From Lentisphaerota bacterium (GTDB taxonomy: Bacteria > Verrucomicrobiota > Lentisphaeria > Victivallales > GWF2-50-93): a DNA stretch of 22,395 nt. The stretch lies in NCBI GenBank assembly GCA_025360875.1, contig JANYBI010000260.1:1-22395 (forward strand), written 5' to 3'. This document shows, in pieces, positions 6,807 to 14,900 of this stretch (position 1 is its first letter; each line of letters opens with the position of its first letter). Position numbers and translations under genes: made by a program. The notes beneath the pieces were generated by a model. That model was not told where the DNA came from. It saw only the letters and a list, made by a program, of their open reading frames with translations, and did no database searches.

Positions 6807-7736
6807 ATGAATAAATCATCGGACATTGACACAATCCGTGGCATAGTCCCTCCCATGGTCACGCCTCTTCTCGCAGAAGACAAGCTAGACCTGAAGAGCC
6901 TGGAAAAGATCATCGGACATCTGATCAGGGGAGGAGTCCATGGAATATTCATTCTAGGAAGCACCGGTGAAGCGCCAAGCCTGAGCTACAAGCTAAGATA
7001 CCAACTCGTCGAGGAGACTTGCAGGCTGGTCGGAGGAAGAGTGCCAGTCCTCGTCGGCATAACCGACACCTCGTTCGTGGAATCGGTAAATCTTGCGAAT
7101 TTCGCAAAGACAAAAAACGCGACCGCAGTCGTGCTTGCACCGCCATATTATTTCCCTGCGGGACAGCCTGAGCTCGTGGAATACGTTGGTCACCTGGTTT
7201 CAGAAATATCCATACCCCTGTTCCTCTACAACATGCCGGGTTTCACAAAGGTCTACTATGAGATCGAGACCGTCCAGGCATTGTCGGAAAACAGGAGGAT
7301 AATCGGAATCAAGGACAGTTCCGGAAACATGATATACTACCATCGCCTTCTCCAGCTTTTCAAAGGCAGAAAAGATTTTTCAGTCCTGATGGGGACTGAG
7401 GCTCTTCTTGCGGAATCCATCCTGCTTGGCGGACATGGCGGCGTGCCCGGAGGAGCCAACCTGTTCCCGAAATTGTTTGTGGATCTGTATGACGCCGCAC
7501 AGAGGAAGGATTTGAACGAGGTGAGAAAACTCCAGGACAAGGTGATGAAGCTCAGCTCCACTATCTACAATGTCGGCAAGTTCGGCTCAAGTTTCCTGAA
7601 AGGCATTAAGTGCGGACTCGCCTATCGCGGTTTAATCAGAAACGATTTCGTCGCCGAACCTTTCCACGCCTTCAGGGAACGGGAGAAGAGAATAATTTCC
7701 AACTATATGAAAAACATTCTCGCCGATTATGAATAA
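6807..7736 (+). CDS. Dihydrodipicolinate synthase / N-acetylneuraminate lyase family aldolase
   Basis: The product (309 residues) is a class I aldolase TIM barrel of the DapA/NanA family. Numbering from an upstream GTG at 6798, it shows GSTGE at 54-58 (pyruvate carboxylate binding), YNMP at 144-147 with the catalytic tyrosine, and the Schiff-base lysine K172 in GIKDSS. GGVPGGANLFP near 235 is the usual substrate-channel loop. The ATG at 6807 is preferred because GGGTG lies 7 bases upstream, while the GTG at 6798 has no ribosome-binding site. Among sugar-degrading genes, a lyase splitting a 2-keto-3-deoxy sugar acid or sialic acid is at least as likely as lysine biosynthesis. It is convergent with the sulfatase gene, 14 bases away. 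Confidence 0.88.
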   Translation: MNKSSDIDTIRGIVPPMVTPLLAEDKLDLKSLEKIIGHLIRGGVHGIFILGSTGEAPSLSYKLRYQLVEETCRLVGGRVPVLVGITDTSFVESVNLANFAKTKNATAVVLAPPYYFPAGQPELVEYVGHLVSEISIPLFLYNMPGFTKVYYEIETVQALSENRRIIGIKDSSGNMIYYHRLLQLFKGRKDFSVLMGTEALLAESILLGGHGGVPGGANLFPKLFVDLYDAAQRKDLNEVRKLQDKVMKLSSTIYNVGKFGSSFLKGIKCGLAYRGLIRNDFVAEPFHAFREREKRIISNYMKNILADYE

Positions 7737-7750
7737 TTGCGACAGGAATT

Positions 7751-9121
7751 TCAAGTTACAGTCTGCCAGCGGGTCTTTTCGTTCCATGCAATCAACGAGT
7801 TGCGCAGGCGCATGGCCGTATCAGCTTGCTCCGTGGTGCCTGCAAGATTGCGCTCCTGGTAAGGGTCGTTGCGCAAGTCATAGAAATACAGGGCCGGGTT
7901 GCTGATACTGCGGTTGGCGCGGTCCAGCTGCATGCCGTAAAGATGTGTTGCGGTGCGTACGCCGATCTGATATTGGTCGGTCTCGATGAAGACGGCATCA
8001 GATGGATTTGCGGCAGCACCTTTTAACGCCTGACAAAGACTGCGTCCCTGGACGTGACCCGGAACCGACATCCCGGCCAGTTCCATCATGGTAGGCATCA
8101 CGTCGATCGTCTGTGCTAGCCATGGTGACACCACTCCGCCCTTCAGCCCCTTCGGCCAGCGCACTAAGAGCGGAATACGGATTGATTCCTCGAAGAGCAC
8201 GTCCTTGTTGAACAGTTCATGGCTGCCGAGATTGTCTCCATGGTCGGAGATGAAAACCAGGATGGTGTTTTCATCAAGTCCGAGGCGGTCCAGATCCCTG
8301 AGCAGACGTCCCAGCAGATCATCCACGCAGGCAGTGGCTCCGTAATAGAGAACCGTCAGGTCGCGCAGATCGAAATCGGGAGGAAGCCACTCAGGACCGC
8401 GATAACCGCCGCGCTTGACTTCGTCCCAGTAGAAGCAGTCGCTTGTGTAGATCTTGAACCAGCGGCGGTCATTGGTCATAATCCCGTTTTTCATGGAGTT
8501 CGGACGGATGGGGACGTCGTCGCGCTGGAACATGTTGACGAATTTCTCGGGCATATGTCCATTTCCGATCGGCTGGTGCGGCAGGGATATGTTGTAGTGC
8601 AGGAAGAACGGTTTCCTGCTATGAGCCGATTCCAGAAACTCTGTCACACGGCGGGCATCGAAGTCGCCGTTGAATTCCGTCACCTGGAACGGTTTCACTT
8701 TCTCGTCGTAGTAGGTCTGGTTGTAATATTTGTGGTCGTAGTTGGGATACACGGCCGACTGGAAACCTACAAGCTGGGGCTGGGGATCGATGTGCCATTT
8801 GCCGATGTGCGCGGTGGAATATCCGGCGGCCGCTGCGAGTTCCGCAATCGTAGGATCGTTAAGGCGTGTTCGCCGCGGGTTGGGCGGATTGTCCTCGACA
8901 TTCCCGACCATGCCGGTACAGGTGCGGCTGTACTGGCCGGACAGGAGACACGAGCGCGCCGGTGTGCAGACCGGGTTGTTGGTCAGAGCCGTATCGAAGC
9001 GCACTCCTTCTTCGGCCATCCGGTCCATGTGCGGGGTCCGCGCTGCCATGTCACCATAGCAGCCGACCGCAAAGGAACGGAGCTGGTCGCATTGGCAAAG
9101 GATGATGTTGGGAGCTGCCAC
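7751..9121 (-). CDS. Formylglycine-dependent S1 family sulfatase
   Basis: The 456-residue product is an arylsulfatase-type enzyme that removes sulfate esters, probably from polysaccharide-derived sugars. The activation signature CTPARSCLLSG starts at C52, the residue converted to formylglycine. Expected active-site residues are visible: D12 (CDQ), R56, K108 and H110 in HIGKWH, H182, D293-H294 in SDHGD, and K306. Cys-type maturation needs a sulfatase-maturing enzyme not encoded in this window. The start is GTG, with AAGGT six bases upstream. There is no signal peptide, unlike many marine-type sulfatases, so the enzyme appears cytoplasmic. It is the second gene of an operon, 14 bases after the UroD-superfamily gene. 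Confidence 0.93.
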   Translation of the reverse strand: MAAPNIILCQCDQLRSFAVGCYGDMAARTPHMDRMAEEGVRFDTALTNNPVCTPARSCLLSGQYSRTCTGMVGNVEDNPPNPRRTRLNDPTIAELAAAAGYSTAHIGKWHIDPQPQLVGFQSAVYPNYDHKYYNQTYYDEKVKPFQVTEFNGDFDARRVTEFLESAHSRKPFFLHYNISLPHQPIGNGHMPEKFVNMFQRDDVPIRPNSMKNGIMTNDRRWFKIYTSDCFYWDEVKRGGYRGPEWLPPDFDLRDLTVLYYGATACVDDLLGRLLRDLDRLGLDENTILVFISDHGDNLGSHELFNKDVLFEESIRIPLLVRWPKGLKGGVVSPWLAQTIDVMPTMMELAGMSVPGHVQGRSLCQALKGAAANPSDAVFIETDQYQIGVRTATHLYGMQLDRANRSISNPALYFYDLRNDPYQERNLAGTTEQADTAMRLRNSLIAWNEKTRWQTVT

Positions 9122-9135
9122 AGTAGGACCTTAAA

Positions 9136-10266
9136 CTAGGTTTTGACCTGTTCACGGGTCCAGTCGATGGCTGCCTGGTGGTCGGCAAGACCGTTTCCAG
9201 GACCGCATGACTGCAGGATGCAGCCGGTGAGGTTGGCAGTTTTGAGCCGTGGCAGCACATAGTCACGATAGTGGTCGCGCCCCCTTCCCTTATAATCCTG
9301 GCCGCGCGAAATGTCGTTGGTGTCCACAAGGTAAGTCACCTTCTGCCGGGCGCGGTTGAAGGCGCAGTCCTCGGCCGGAGTTTCCGGCAGGCGGAACTCG
9401 CCGACACCGGCGTGGAGCTGGATGGAGCGTACGCCGGGAGTGATGATCAGGTTTTCAAGGTTGATCCGATAATCGCCGCAGGAATGGATATGGATACCTC
9501 CGAAAGCCGCGCCGACCTCGGCGTTGTAGGGCATTGCAAACTCGCGGTACATCTCCGGACTCAGCATTACCAGCGGCGTGTCATCGGCGATGCAGATGCC
9601 GATCCGGTCGGAAATGCTCGGGAAATTGCGGCCGGGAAATGCGGGGTGTTCCATCTGTGCGATGTGTTCACGCATCATGGTGATGGAGAAATCGGTGATC
9701 ATGCGGCAGAGCTTGTGGACGCGTTCCGGATCGGAAATGCAGGCCATCAGCAGTTCCATGGGTTCGATGATGTGGGCTGCGACACTGAAAGGGCTCTGTA
9801 CGTCCATGGTCCAGATCGGGAGTTCCGTTCCGAGGCGGCGCTGCGCAAAGTCAACCCAGGTGTTCAGACAGCGGATGAGCGGAGTCTGGTCGGGACGCAT
9901 CGGCCTGATGCGGTCGACAGCCTCGATATTACTGGATACCGGTTCAGTCCAGGCAGTTCCGAAATCGTCAAACACAATCTTGCAGCCGAACGCCTCTGCG
10001 ACCATGACCACGCCGCAGTATGTATTGATGAACGGCGGCCAATCCTGGTCGGACGAAGCGAGGCCGTTCGCCCATGACACGGCGTTCACAAGCATTTTTT
10101 CGGGATCAGCCAGGGCTTCCTTTTCCGGATAAGTTTTTCCGGGCGCACGCAGACCTGGGTCCACGACAGGCACGACATGTCCGGGCACGCGGTTATAGGC
10201 GTCACGCAGCCGCTTATGCGCCTGCTGGATGCGTTCGCTTTTAGGATCGAAATTTAGTAGGCTCAA
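9136..10266 (-). CDS. UroD-superfamily protein, methyltransferase-like
   Basis: The 376-residue product has the alpha/beta barrel pattern of the uroporphyrinogen decarboxylase superfamily. It carries H261-x-C263 (HIHSCGDY) and a distal C354 (QSCGPGNG), the zinc ligand pattern of the corrinoid methyltransferases MtaA, MtbA and CmuA. True HemE decarboxylases lack this set. A role in methyl or one-carbon transfer is therefore more likely than haem synthesis, though no corrinoid protein gene is nearby. The start is TTG, supported by AAGGAG 7 bases upstream. It heads an operon with the sulfatase, so a methylated or sulfated sugar substrate is a reasonable guess only. Confidence 0.82.
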   Translation of the reverse strand: MSLLNFDPKSERIQQAHKRLRDAYNRVPGHVVPVVDPGLRAPGKTYPEKEALADPEKMLVNAVSWANGLASSDQDWPPFINTYCGVVMVAEAFGCKIVFDDFGTAWTEPVSSNIEAVDRIRPMRPDQTPLIRCLNTWVDFAQRRLGTELPIWTMDVQSPFSVAAHIIEPMELLMACISDPERVHKLCRMITDFSITMMREHIAQMEHPAFPGRNFPSISDRIGICIADDTPLVMLSPEMYREFAMPYNAEVGAAFGGIHIHSCGDYRINLENLIITPGVRSIQLHAGVGEFRLPETPAEDCAFNRARQKVTYLVDTNDISRGQDYKGRGRDHYRDYVLPRLKTANLTGCILQSCGPGNGLADHQAAIDWTREQVKT

Positions 10267-10321
10267 GTTAAGACTCCTTGTCAGCGGCCTGTATCGGCCA
10301 ATGGTTCATATTGGAAAACGC

Positions 10322-10327
10322 ACTATA
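10322..10327 (-). promoter_or_regulatory. Predicted -10 box of the UroD/sulfatase operon
   Basis: On the minus strand this reads TATAGT, about 55 bases upstream of the TTG start. No good -35 hexamer is present 17 bases before it, only a CTGGAA-like sequence, which would fit a promoter depending on an activator. The palindrome at 10353-10367 is centred about 45 bases upstream of the implied start site. Confidence 0.4.
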
Positions 10328-10352
10328 CAATAAATCCCTTCAAATTCCAGTG

Positions 10353-10367
10353 TTGCGAACATCGCAA
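10353..10367. promoter_or_regulatory. Palindromic operator candidate
   Basis: TTGCGA-ACA-TCGCAA is a perfect 6-3-6 inverted repeat in the 232-base divergent region between the UroD-superfamily and ADP-ribosylglycohydrolase genes. Its position near -45 of the predicted minus-strand promoter suits an activator. It could also serve the plus-strand gene. The regulator is not identified in this window. Confidence 0.5.
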
Positions 10368-10498
10368 ACCAGTTCCGCCTACCATTGTTATTTTTTTATT
10401 GGCGGATTAAAACCTTGCCTGCTGATCGTCTCATAACAGTATTGCTTTCTCATTTATGTGAAGGTATAATTGATAGGAATAATATGGGAGGGCTTGTG

Positions 10499-11494
10499 GT
10501 GAAAAGTCTTTTATATAAGAAAATCTATGGTTGTCTGCTCGGAGGCCTTATCGGGGATGCCATGGGAGCTCCTGTTGAAGGCTGGCACTATGAAAAGATA
10601 GAAAAACAGCACGGGCAGATATGTGATTTTAAAGGCGAAGGCACGGATGATTCCGCCATAAAACTTATACTCTGCAAGGCCATCATTGAAAATGACGGCT
10701 ATGCCGGGCCTGATGAGTTCGCACGCTCTTTCCTTTCAAGCAGGGACAAATACGACCTGTTTTTCATACCTGTAAAGAACATGTTCCATAAGCTTGAGAC
10801 AGGCACCTGCCTGCCTGTTGACGCAGGAGCGGGGAACATGCAAAGTTCGAGTTCGGCTATGTCCATTTCCCCGATGGGGCTGATAAACGCATGTGATCCG
10901 AGAAGAGCCGCCCTCGAGACCTTCCAGGTCGCAGGTCTGATACATTCCGGTTCGACGGGATTCTGCAGGGACGCCGCCTGCGCCATGAGCGCCGCCGTGG
11001 CGGAAGCGATGAAACCGGATGCTACTGTCAACTCGATATTGCGCGCTTCGGTGGAGTACTTGAACAAAAAGAGCGCAGCGGAAATCAGGGAAAATATTGA
11101 AAGGGCCTTGGACCTGGCTGACAAGGCGGGAGAATACGGAAAATTCAGGAAACTTTTCTATGGAAAAATGCTCAGGGAGATAATCTGCGACTCGCGTGAG
11201 ACCGTGCCGGCCGAGCTTGCGCTTTTTTCCCTCGCTAAAGGGAATCCTGTCAAGGCTATAATCTATTCCGCCAATTTCGGACGTGATGCCGACACCATCG
11301 GCACGATGGCCGGTTCGCTGGCTGGGGCTTTCCGCGGGGCTGGCGCCCTCAAGCCGGAATGGGTCAAAAAGATAGAAGCAAAAGACAGCAGTCAGGCAAA
11401 ACTCACACTCGCTCTGCTCAAGGTGATTAAGAACAGAGCAGACGAGTCGGAGCTGAACCGTCTTTCTTTGAGAAAAATCGGAGCGCTTTCATAG
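10499..11494 (+). CDS. ADP-ribosylglycohydrolase (ARH/DraG) family protein
   Basis: The product (331 residues) has the all-helical ARH fold signatures: GCLLGGLIGDAMGAPVEG at 11-28, a metal-binding TDDS at 49-52 (commonly TDD plus S or T) and GRDADTIGTMAGSLAGA near 261-277, with metal ligands D263 and D265. The family removes ADP-ribose from proteins or small molecules using magnesium; many environmental relatives are of unknown substrate. The GTG at 10499 is preferred because GGGAGGG lies 6 bases upstream; an ATG at 10484 and a longer frame from 10385 are alternatives without a good ribosome-binding site. No ADP-ribosyltransferase gene is in the window, so the partner reaction is unknown. Confidence 0.88.
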   Translation: MKSLLYKKIYGCLLGGLIGDAMGAPVEGWHYEKIEKQHGQICDFKGEGTDDSAIKLILCKAIIENDGYAGPDEFARSFLSSRDKYDLFFIPVKNMFHKLETGTCLPVDAGAGNMQSSSSAMSISPMGLINACDPRRAALETFQVAGLIHSGSTGFCRDAACAMSAAVAEAMKPDATVNSILRASVEYLNKKSAAEIRENIERALDLADKAGEYGKFRKLFYGKMLREIICDSRETVPAELALFSLAKGNPVKAIIYSANFGRDADTIGTMAGSLAGAFRGAGALKPEWVKKIEAKDSSQAKLTLALLKVIKNRADESELNRLSLRKIGALS

Positions 11495-11718
11495 TTGACA
11501 GGAATTTTGATTTCATGATGCGGATGAGATAATCCTGAAGAAACCAATGATTACACCGTTTTCACATTCCACATCAGCTACTTCCCCAGCATGGCACCAA
11601 TGCCGTTAGTGATACTTTCCACCCATTTCCCATCCGGGAAAAGAAGCAGCTGGATACCCGGCGAACCCTACATCTGGAAAATTATTTTTGACGGAACATG
11701 CCAATTCCGCCAAAAAAG

Positions 11719-11734
11719 TACAACTTTAGTTGTA
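11719..11734. repeat. Short palindromic unit, TACAACT-tt-AGTTGTA
   Basis: A perfect 7-bp stem around TT. Its core ACTTTAGT and general design resemble CAAGCTTTAGCTTG at 3259-3272, so both may belong to one scattered family of intergenic palindromes. Similarity is limited to the hairpin. Confidence 0.45.
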
Positions 11735-11749
11735 AAATTTGAATTCAAC

Positions 11750-11815
11750 CTATATGTTTCAAGTGCTATGTCGGGTGTTAATTAGCACATAAAAGGTGCT
11801 TTATGAAACATATAG
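11750..11815 (+). promoter_or_regulatory. Long-range inverted repeat with alternative inner hairpins
   Basis: CTATATGTTTCA at 11750-11761 pairs perfectly with TGAAACATATAG at 11804-11815. Inside it, AGCAC at 11784-11788 can pair either with GTGCT at 11763-11767 or with GTGCT at 11796-11800, but not both. The arrangement resembles a conformational switch or a folded structured RNA in the kinase leader. No known riboswitch class is recognised, and the start codon is 160 bases downstream. Confidence 0.4.
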
Positions 11816-11929
11816 ACAACATTTTTATTACCAGGTATTTATCTGCGTTGCAACCTATCCGTAACATTTCGTCGCAAGAATTCCGAATCTGATATTTGAT
11901 GTTAATTGTTTTGAAATAGGATTATTTTG

Positions 11930-11948
11930 CCGGTGTGTGCCACGCCGG
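11930..11948 (+). promoter_or_regulatory. GC-rich hairpin close to the kinase ribosome-binding site
   Basis: CCGGTGTG and CACGCCGG form an 8-bp stem with one G-T pair around TGC. It ends 26 bases before the GTG start and about a dozen bases before the purine-rich ribosome-binding site. It could influence translation of the following gene. Confidence 0.35.
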
Positions 11949-11974
11949 ATAGGTGTTATTAAGGGGGGGATCTC

Positions 11975-14900
11975 GTGAAAAGGAAGAAGGAAATGGCTTT
12001 GCCGCAAACTCAGGTCGGCGACGAGGCATACCGGATGCTGTTTGAAAGCGCCGGAGACCCGATATTTGTCCATGACAAGGACAGGATATTTGACGTAAAT
12101 ACGAAGGCCTGCGAGCTTCTCGGCTACACAAAAGATGAACTTCTGTCGATGGAACCTTCAAGCGTTGACATTACCGAGGAGAGGGCAAATATGCCTGGAC
12201 GCATAGCCAGGCTCAAATCCCGTGGGACCATGGTCTTTGAGACAGTTCATCAGAGAAAGGATGGAACTCCTGTCCCCGTTGAAGTTACAGCCAAGCAGAT
12301 ATTCTGGAATGGAAAACCTGCGGTGATGAGCATTTGCAGGGATCTCACCCGCAAAAAGCGTGCAGAGAACATATTGCTAACCACGGTATTGGAATGGCAG
12401 ACCACGTTTGATTCGGTGCGGGACGCAATTTTCATGCTCGATTCCGAATTCAAGATTCTCCGCTGCAACAAGGCGGCGACCGACATGTTCGGAGTTCACG
12501 GGAAGGACATTCTTGGAAAACAATGCTGGGAAGTCGTGCATGGCACTTCCGAGCCTATCCCCGAATGTCCGCTAGTCCGGATGAAGGAGACTAGGAAAAG
12601 GGAAGTGGCCGTCATAAGATCCGGAGACCGCTGGCTGGAGGTCACTGTTGATCCCATCCTCGACGAGGAAGGGGATATTTCCGGTGTAATCCACATTGTC
12701 TCAGACATTACCGAACTAAAGAAAAAAGATATGGAACTGAACTCTTCTTACGAAAGGTTCAAGCAAATTCTGGAAGGGGCTTCTGAAGGAATTCTCATTG
12801 CTGACATCAAGACCAAGATGATCAAGTATTCCAATCCGTCGATATCCGGGATGCTGGGATATGGGGCTGAAGAATTAAGCAAGATGTCCATACAGAAAAT
12901 TCATCCGCCAGCCGACTGGCCTCATGTACTCTCCGAATTTGAAGCCCAGGGAAGGCAGGAAAAAGTATTCACCACGGACATTCCATGCCTATGCAAGGAC
13001 GGACGGATAATATATGCGGATATAAATGCTACCAAGATTGTCATGGAGGGTGCGGAATGCAATGTCGGATTCTTCCGGGATGTGACTGAACGGAAGATGG
13101 CGGTCCAGGAACTGCGTGACAGCAGGATGCTGTATCAGGATATTGCTAACAACCAGGTGGCGGGCATATACCGCATATGCGTAAAAAAATCAGGTTCGTG
13201 GTCTTCAGCCGATAATCCTCCCTACTCATATGAATTCATTAATGACCGGTACTGCGAACTGACAGGCGCTACCCGCGAGCAGCACATGGCCGATCCGACT
13301 CTTACCATGAAACTGGTGCATCCTGACGACTGGGCGGAATGGGTTGAAAAAAATGAGGTGTCGGACAGGACTCTCAAACCATTCCTATGGGACGGACGCC
13401 TGATAGTAGCAGGCAAGGTCATATGGGTGCATTATGAGTCCCGCCCAAGGGAGCTTCCCAATGGCGACAGGGTCTGGACCGGTATTATTCTGGACATTTC
13501 CGAACGCATGGCGGCGGAAGAGAAGCTGAAGCAGTCCCTCTCTCTGCTCAATGCCACAATTGAATCGACGACCGACGGCATACTGGTTGTTGACAACGAT
13601 GGGAAGATCAGCTATTCCAACAGCAGATTTGCCAGGATGTGGGGTATTTCCCAGAAGGTCATGGATAGCGGAGATGATGAAAAGGCCATCAATCATGTAC
13701 TGGGTCAGTTGAAGAATCCCGAATTGTTCCTTAATAAGATCAAGTATCTTTATTCTCATCCTGACGAGGACAGTTTTGATGTCATTGAATTCAAGGATGG
13801 GAAGATCTTTGAGCGTTATTCGCAGCCGCAGCGTATCGGCGGCGTGCCTGTCGGGCGCGTATGGAGCTTCCGCGATGTCACTATGAGCAGGAAGGCGGCT
13901 GAATCCCTGAACAGCAGGGATAGGCAATACAAGTCGTTGATAGAGACCACAAATACAGGATATGTGGTCATTGACATGGAAGGAAGGGTGCTTGATGCCA
14001 ACCAGGAATATATCAGATTGGCCGGTAAAAATGAGCTGAAGGAAATTCTGGGCAGAAAGGTGACGGAATGGACGGCCGAGCATGAAAAAGATAAAAATTC
14101 CGAAGCTGTCAGAAGATGCGTCAAGGACGGGTTCATAAGGAATTTCGAGATAGACTATATTGATTCTTCGGGCAAGACTACCCCTTTGGAAATAAATGCG
14201 ACTGTGATGGATTTTGGGGAAGGTCCTAGGATACTCACCCTTTGCCGCGATATTGCCGAGAGAAGGAAATGGCTATTGGAATTGCAGAGGCACCGGGAGC
14301 ATCTGGAGGAGTTGGTCGAGGAACGTACGTCCAAGCTTGTTGAGAGCGAGAAGAATTACCGTGAACTCGTCGAGAACACGAACAGCATCATCCTCAGGAT
14401 GGACAATGTTGGGAATATTACTTTCTTAAATGAATTTGCTTCGTCTTTCTTTGGTTTTAACTATGAAGAAATAATCGGGAATAATGTTGTCGGAACAATT
14501 GTGCCTTCGGTAAATTCCAACGGAGATGACCTCAAGGAGATGATTCTGGGTATCGGGAGGTATCCGGAGAAATTCAGGAACAATCTGAACGAGAACATGC
14601 GCAAGAACGGTGAACGCGTATGGATAGCCTGGACTAACAAGCCGATCTTCGACAAGGATGGGAATGTAACGGAAATTCTTTGCGTCGGAAACGACATTAC
14701 CGACCGGGTGAACGCCGAAAGGGAATTGGAAAAATACCGTAACAGGCTGGAAGTTCTCGTGGAGGAGCGTACCGAGGAGCTCAGGAAGAAGGAGGAATCT
14801 CTTTCAAAGGCCCAGCATATAGCCCATCTTGGGAATTGGAACCGTAATATCCTTACCGGAGAATTGGAATGGTCGGATGAAACCCGCCAAATTTTCGGAT

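Larger units (their letters stand above)
11495..11974 (+). promoter_or_regulatory. Long intergenic leader before the hybrid kinase gene
   Basis: No credible gene is seen in these 480 bases. They hold a perfect 7-bp hairpin at 11719-11734, a long-range inverted repeat with nested alternative hairpins at 11750-11815, and a GC-rich hairpin at 11930-11948 just before the ribosome-binding site. A promoter is not obvious; TTGATG-like and TAGGAT-like hexamers near 11896-11922 are too closely spaced to be convincing. Confidence 0.4.

Noticed and set aside
8219..9139. Plus-strand open frame of 306 codons opposite the sulfatase gene
   Set aside because: The sulfatase frame has every expected active-site residue, while the antisense product has no recognisable features.
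9271..10077. Plus-strand open frame of 268 codons opposite the UroD-superfamily gene
   Set aside because: Antisense shadow; the minus-strand frame has the zinc motif and a good ribosome-binding site.
2236..11507. GACAGGAATT occurring near 2236, 7741 and 11498
   Set aside because: Three copies of a 10-mer, two just after stop codons, but chosen after the fact and without any flanking similarity or structure.
11591..11785. Plus-strand open frame of 64 codons in the kinase leader
   Set aside because: No ribosome-binding site or domain; it runs through the hairpins and looks like non-coding sequence.
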